This document shows, piece after piece, positions 13,436 to 15,643 of a stretch of 15,643 nucleotides of DNA. Under the pieces are notes generated by a model, which did no database searches, was not told where the DNA came from, and worked only from the letters and a program-made list of their open reading frames with translations. Both the position numbers and the translations under genes were made by a program. The stretch is taken from assembly GCA_030620115.1 (NCBI GenBank), contig JAUXFG010000090.1, positions 1 to 15,643 on the forward strand, in the 5' to 3' direction. How positions within the stretch are numbered: position 1 is the stretch's first letter; every line of letters starts with the position of its first letter. The stretch comes from Candidatus Fermentibacterota bacterium (GTDB lineage Bacteria; JAFGKV01).

Positions 13436-13481
13436 CGGTACCAATCCGGGCGGCAAGGCTGAAAACTTATTCTTGATCGAA
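13436..13481. repeat. Dispersed 46-bp repeat, copy 2, overlapping the secretin stop codon
   Basis: It aligns without gaps to 11866-11911 (about 70% identity). The last codons of the secretin (Phe-Asp-Gln-Glu-stop) lie inside it, while the rest is intergenic. The other copy has TGA at the equivalent place, in a region with no gene. Confidence 0.55.
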
Positions 13482-15326
13482 CTCTTGGGATGGCCAGATC
13501 GAATCCACTTCTTCCGGCTGCCATGTCTCCCCCCCCAGCTCATCTCCCTGCACGAGATGAGGTGTAATGAATATCACGAGCTCCGACGAGTCCTCTGTCT
13601 TTATGGTGTGACTGAACAATCTGCCAAGGAATGGAATGTGCCCAAGTACCGGGAGTCGCTCCACCTGCTCGAGCTTCGCCGTCTGTATGAGGCCGCCGAT
13701 GACCACCGTCTCGCCGTCTTTCAGGCGTACTGTGGTATCTACGGTTCGCCGAGCGATCTCGGGAAGACCATCCGGACCGAATCCCGTGAGATTGGAGACC
13801 ATGGGATGGAGCTCAACAGTCACATCACCTGACGCGCTCACCCAAGGGATTATGGTCAACGAGATGCCGGCATCAATGGAGTGCAATCTGGTGATTGGTG
13901 CATCCACATTGCCTGTGGACGTCTTGTACCATCTGACCCACCCCACGTTGATCTTTGCTTCGTGGCCGCTCACCGTTACGACGCGCGGTCGCGCCTTGAT
14001 TTTCGCCTCCCCCCGGGACTCAAGCGCCTCGATTCGTACCGTAAAATTATCCGGCAGCTTTCCAAAGGAATCGATACGCAGCCACCGAGCCACGTCTTCA
14101 AGCATTGGTCCCAGCTCTTCCGGATGCAGCTCCCCATACATGTTCGGCAGCAGTTCCCGACCCGTAGTGCTCCCGAAAAGGCCCGCTCGCAGACCGAGGG
14201 TGGTGCTGGCCTTGGTGGAGAGCTCAACTATGAGCGCCTCGATCATTATCTGGGGAGAGGGCCGATCAAACTCATCAAGAAAGGCAGTCATCCGCTCATG
14301 CAGGTCCTGCGCCCCGGTCACGAGCAGGGCGTTCTGCTCCTTGATGGCCTTGACCTGTGATCCCGGCAAGACCGCAGGCAGGGCCGCAAGTGCATCCTCA
14401 GCCTTGACATGCTTGAGCAAGAAGAGCCGAGTTTCTGAAAGGATCTGAGCGGCCGGGCTTTGTGGGCTCGCGTCGCCAATAAGAAAGATCTCACGATCGC
14501 GCTTGTAGGAGTATCGAGATCCTTGAAGGAGGATGGCCAGCGCCCCTTCAACAGACACAGAATCGACCCGAGCTGATACTTCGCCTGCCACCGAGCCATA
14601 GGTTACAAGGTTCACGCCGCTCTGCATCGCGATCTCTCGGAGCACGCCGGCAAGATCGGCGCTCTCCACATCCATGTACACCAAACTGTCTTGGACCGAT
14701 ATGTCCAAGGCATAGGAAGCCGGGGCCTTGGGCCCTTGTCCTCCCCGGGATCTGACGCGATAGAGGCCTCCCTCCTGGCGCAGGGTGAAGCCATTGGCTC
14801 GAAGCAACCCTTCCAATGCGGCCAGTGGAGGAAGACCGGAGATGTAACCCGTGAGGGTTCCCTCCACCCCGGCATCCAGGATCACACTGAAGCCCGCGTT
14901 CCGCGCCACCTCCTGAACCACCACACGGACATCGGCATTCGATAGATCCGCGGTCAGAAGGCCCCCTACGACTTCGATGTTCACCTTTTCACCCGAATTG
15001 CCAGGCCCTACATACGCAATGCCATCGCGCCATTCAAGCCGGAACCCATTCCCGTACACGATGGACTCGAGCCCGTCCACAATCGGAACATCTTCGATAT
15101 GGACTGTCACATCGCCTGATACCGTTGGATCAACCACGATGCTGAACCCATAGGTAGCGCCCACCGCGCGGAGCACATCCTTGATCTCCGCACTCTCGAA
15201 ATCCACGGTCATGTGTTCGTCTGGGTGAAATGCGGGCTGTGCAAAGCAGGAGATATCGTCAATATGTAACACAAGAAAAAGTGCCAGAAAGGAACAGTAA
15301 CGCGGATAGCCACACATCCTCGTCAT
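13467..15326 (-). CDS. Secretin (PilQ/GspD family) with three STN domains
   Basis: This is an outer-membrane channel protein of the type that forms the gate for type IV pili or type II secretion. Residues 1-29 are a signal peptide (hydrophobic 'CSFLALFLVL', cleavage at CFA|Q; no lipobox). Three STN/N0-like domains follow at about 39-108, 118-192 and 216-285. An N1-type secretin_N domain (about 298-355, 'LKHVKAEDALAALPAVLPG', 'NALLVTG') comes next. The secretin barrel domain spans 358-593, with 'PRVVTVSGHEAKINVG', 'DGETVVIGGLI', 'LPVLGHIPFLGRLF' and 'SSELVIFITPHLV'. The AMIN domain of many PilQ proteins is absent. The ATG at 15326 is chosen because AAGGGG lies 6 nt upstream; the open frame extends to a TTG at 15347. 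No pilM/N/O/P or gsp partner is in the window, so the machine it serves is unknown. It is probably the first gene of its transcript. Confidence 0.93.
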   Translation of the reverse strand: MTRMCGYPRYCSFLALFLVLHIDDISCFAQPAFHPDEHMTVDFESAEIKDVLRAVGATYGFSIVVDPTVSGDVTVHIEDVPIVDGLESIVYGNGFRLEWRDGIAYVGPGNSGEKVNIEVVGGLLTADLSNADVRVVVQEVARNAGFSVILDAGVEGTLTGYISGLPPLAALEGLLRANGFTLRQEGGLYRVRSRGGQGPKAPASYALDISVQDSLVYMDVESADLAGVLREIAMQSGVNLVTYGSVAGEVSARVDSVSVEGALAILLQGSRYSYKRDREIFLIGDASPQSPAAQILSETRLFLLKHVKAEDALAALPAVLPGSQVKAIKEQNALLVTGAQDLHERMTAFLDEFDRPSPQIMIEALIVELSTKASTTLGLRAGLFGSTTGRELLPNMYGELHPEELGPMLEDVARWLRIDSFGKLPDNFTVRIEALESRGEAKIKARPRVVTVSGHEAKINVGWVRWYKTSTGNVDAPITRLHSIDAGISLTIIPWVSASGDVTVELHPMVSNLTGFGPDGLPEIARRTVDTTVRLKDGETVVIGGLIQTAKLEQVERLPVLGHIPFLGRLFSHTIKTEDSSELVIFITPHLVQGDELGGETWQPEEVDSIWPSQEFDQE

Positions 15327-15332
15327 CCTCAG

Positions 15333-15338
15333 CCCCTT
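15333..15338 (-). promoter_or_regulatory. Shine-Dalgarno of the secretin gene
   Basis: The minus strand reads AAGGGG, 6 nt before ATG at 15326. It lies only 11 nt downstream of the MITE end at 15350, so the element sits directly against the ribosome binding region. Confidence 0.7.
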
Positions 15339-15349
15339 AAGGATCAAAG

Positions 15350-15473
15350 CTTCTCAATAAGTCCGTGCGAAATCGGAGAAATCCCCTCACCGAGCCATAG
15401 GCTCTATGAGCCGGTGGCCTTAATCCCCCTTTGCAAAGGGGGAGAGGGGTCGGATACTCGGACTATTGAGAAG
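15350..15473. mobile_element. MITE-like element, copy 2 (124 bp), in the secretin leader
   Basis: The termini CTTCTCAATAAGTCCG and, inverted, CTTCTCAATAGTCCG match those of copy 1. The hairpins are CATAG-GCT-CTATG (15396-15408) and the perfect palindrome CCCCCTTTGCAAAGGGGG (15425-15442). It sits between the predicted promoter and the secretin start codon, so it would be transcribed in the leader. No coding capacity and no clear target-site duplication. Confidence 0.85.
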
Positions 15474-15495
15474 TTTCCAGAGATCAGCACAAAAT

Positions 15496-15515
15496 GGGTC
15501 ATCCAAACGTGACCC
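15496..15515. repeat. Inverted repeat GGGTCA / TGACCC
   Basis: Six-base arms are separated by TCCAAACG. It lies in the predicted secretin leader next to the operator-like repeat. It could be a leader hairpin, a protein-binding site, or a remnant of a transposon end (GGTCA/TGACC words occur in some IS21-type termini). I cannot choose between these. Confidence 0.35.
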
Positions 15516-15525
15516 CGGCCAAAGG

Positions 15526-15543
15526 TTCTCACACGCGTGAGAA
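15526..15543. promoter_or_regulatory. Operator-like inverted repeat over the -10 region
   Basis: TTCTCACACGCGTGAGAA has 7-bp perfect arms around ACGC, and only the central pair breaks full symmetry. It overlaps the predicted -10 element and start-site region of the secretin promoter, a typical place for a repressor to bind. Confidence 0.5.
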
Positions 15544-15568
15544 TAGACACATCTGAGCCGGTTGTCAA
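15540..15568 (-). promoter_or_regulatory. Predicted sigma70-type promoter of the secretin gene
   Basis: On the minus strand a perfect -35 TTGACA (15563-15568) is followed by a 17-bp spacer and -10 TATTCT (15540-15545), four of six matching the consensus. Transcription would begin near 15533, giving a leader of about 205 nt that contains the MITE. Nothing else gene-like is visible in 15474-15643; the far end is purine-rich. Confidence 0.55.
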
Positions 15569-15643
15569 CAGGAAAGAGAGGGGGGAAGGATGTACAATCT
15601 GAAATCTGGAACCTATAATCTTGGGAGGGGGGAAGAGGGATTG

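Noticed and set aside
13636-14448. 270-residue plus-strand open reading frame
   Set aside because: It is antisense to the secretin barrel domain, whose conserved motifs fix the real strand; the antisense peptide is low-complexity serine/arginine-rich.
15237-15326. Secretin as a lipoprotein through the Cys in 'DISC'
   Set aside because: An aspartate occupies the -3 lipobox position and the hydrophobic core is separated from it; ordinary signal peptidase cleavage after CFA fits better.
15425-15442. MITE hairpin as an intrinsic terminator
   Set aside because: The stem is strong, but no T-run follows on either strand, and it lies between promoter and gene.

Overview
The window reads almost entirely on the minus strand. 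It holds three genes I regard as real: a secretin (13467-15326), a small exported beta-rich/fibronectin type III protein (12577-13377) and one giant exported multidomain protein of about 3,880 residues (98-11746). No tRNA, rRNA or CRISPR array is visible. The proteins suggest a diderm bacterium, because a secretin needs an outer membrane. The mix of CARDB, FlgD-like 'FSPNGDG', PD40 propeller, Ig-like and Fn3 modules with a 'GWNLVG' block is common in FCB-group and neighbouring candidate phyla. That taxonomic guess is inference; no marker gene is present.

Layout in transcription order, from high to low coordinates. At 15474-15643 there is a good sigma70-type promoter on the minus strand, with an inverted repeat over its -10 element. 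A 124-bp MITE-like element (15350-15473) lies between this promoter and the ribosome binding site of the secretin gene. The secretin carries three tandem STN domains. An 89-bp gap separates it from the Fn3 gene, so the two are probably cotranscribed. From 11747 to 12576 lies an intergenic mosaic of dispersed repeats: a second MITE copy, a five-unit 13-bp tandem repeat, duplicated words, palindromic REP-like units and a 46-bp repeat shared with the end of the secretin gene. The giant gene fills the rest of the window. Its order is: signal peptide, prenyltransferase-like alpha/alpha repeats, CARDB, FlgD-like, PD40 propeller, Ig-like modules, alternating Ig and Fn3 modules, CARDB-like repeats, Ig, 'GWNLVG' block, a degenerate glutamine-amidotransferase-like fold and a helical tail.

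The most striking feature is that one GC-rich palindromic repeat occurs three times inside the giant reading frame, always in the same DNA orientation but read in two different frames. One copy sits in the n-region of the signal peptide and may supply its own Shine-Dalgarno and GTG start. This recalls the Rickettsia palindromic elements.

Working together: the secretin would form an outer-membrane gate, and the other two products are exported and look like surface or extracellular proteins. Whether the secretin exports them is a guess from proximity only.
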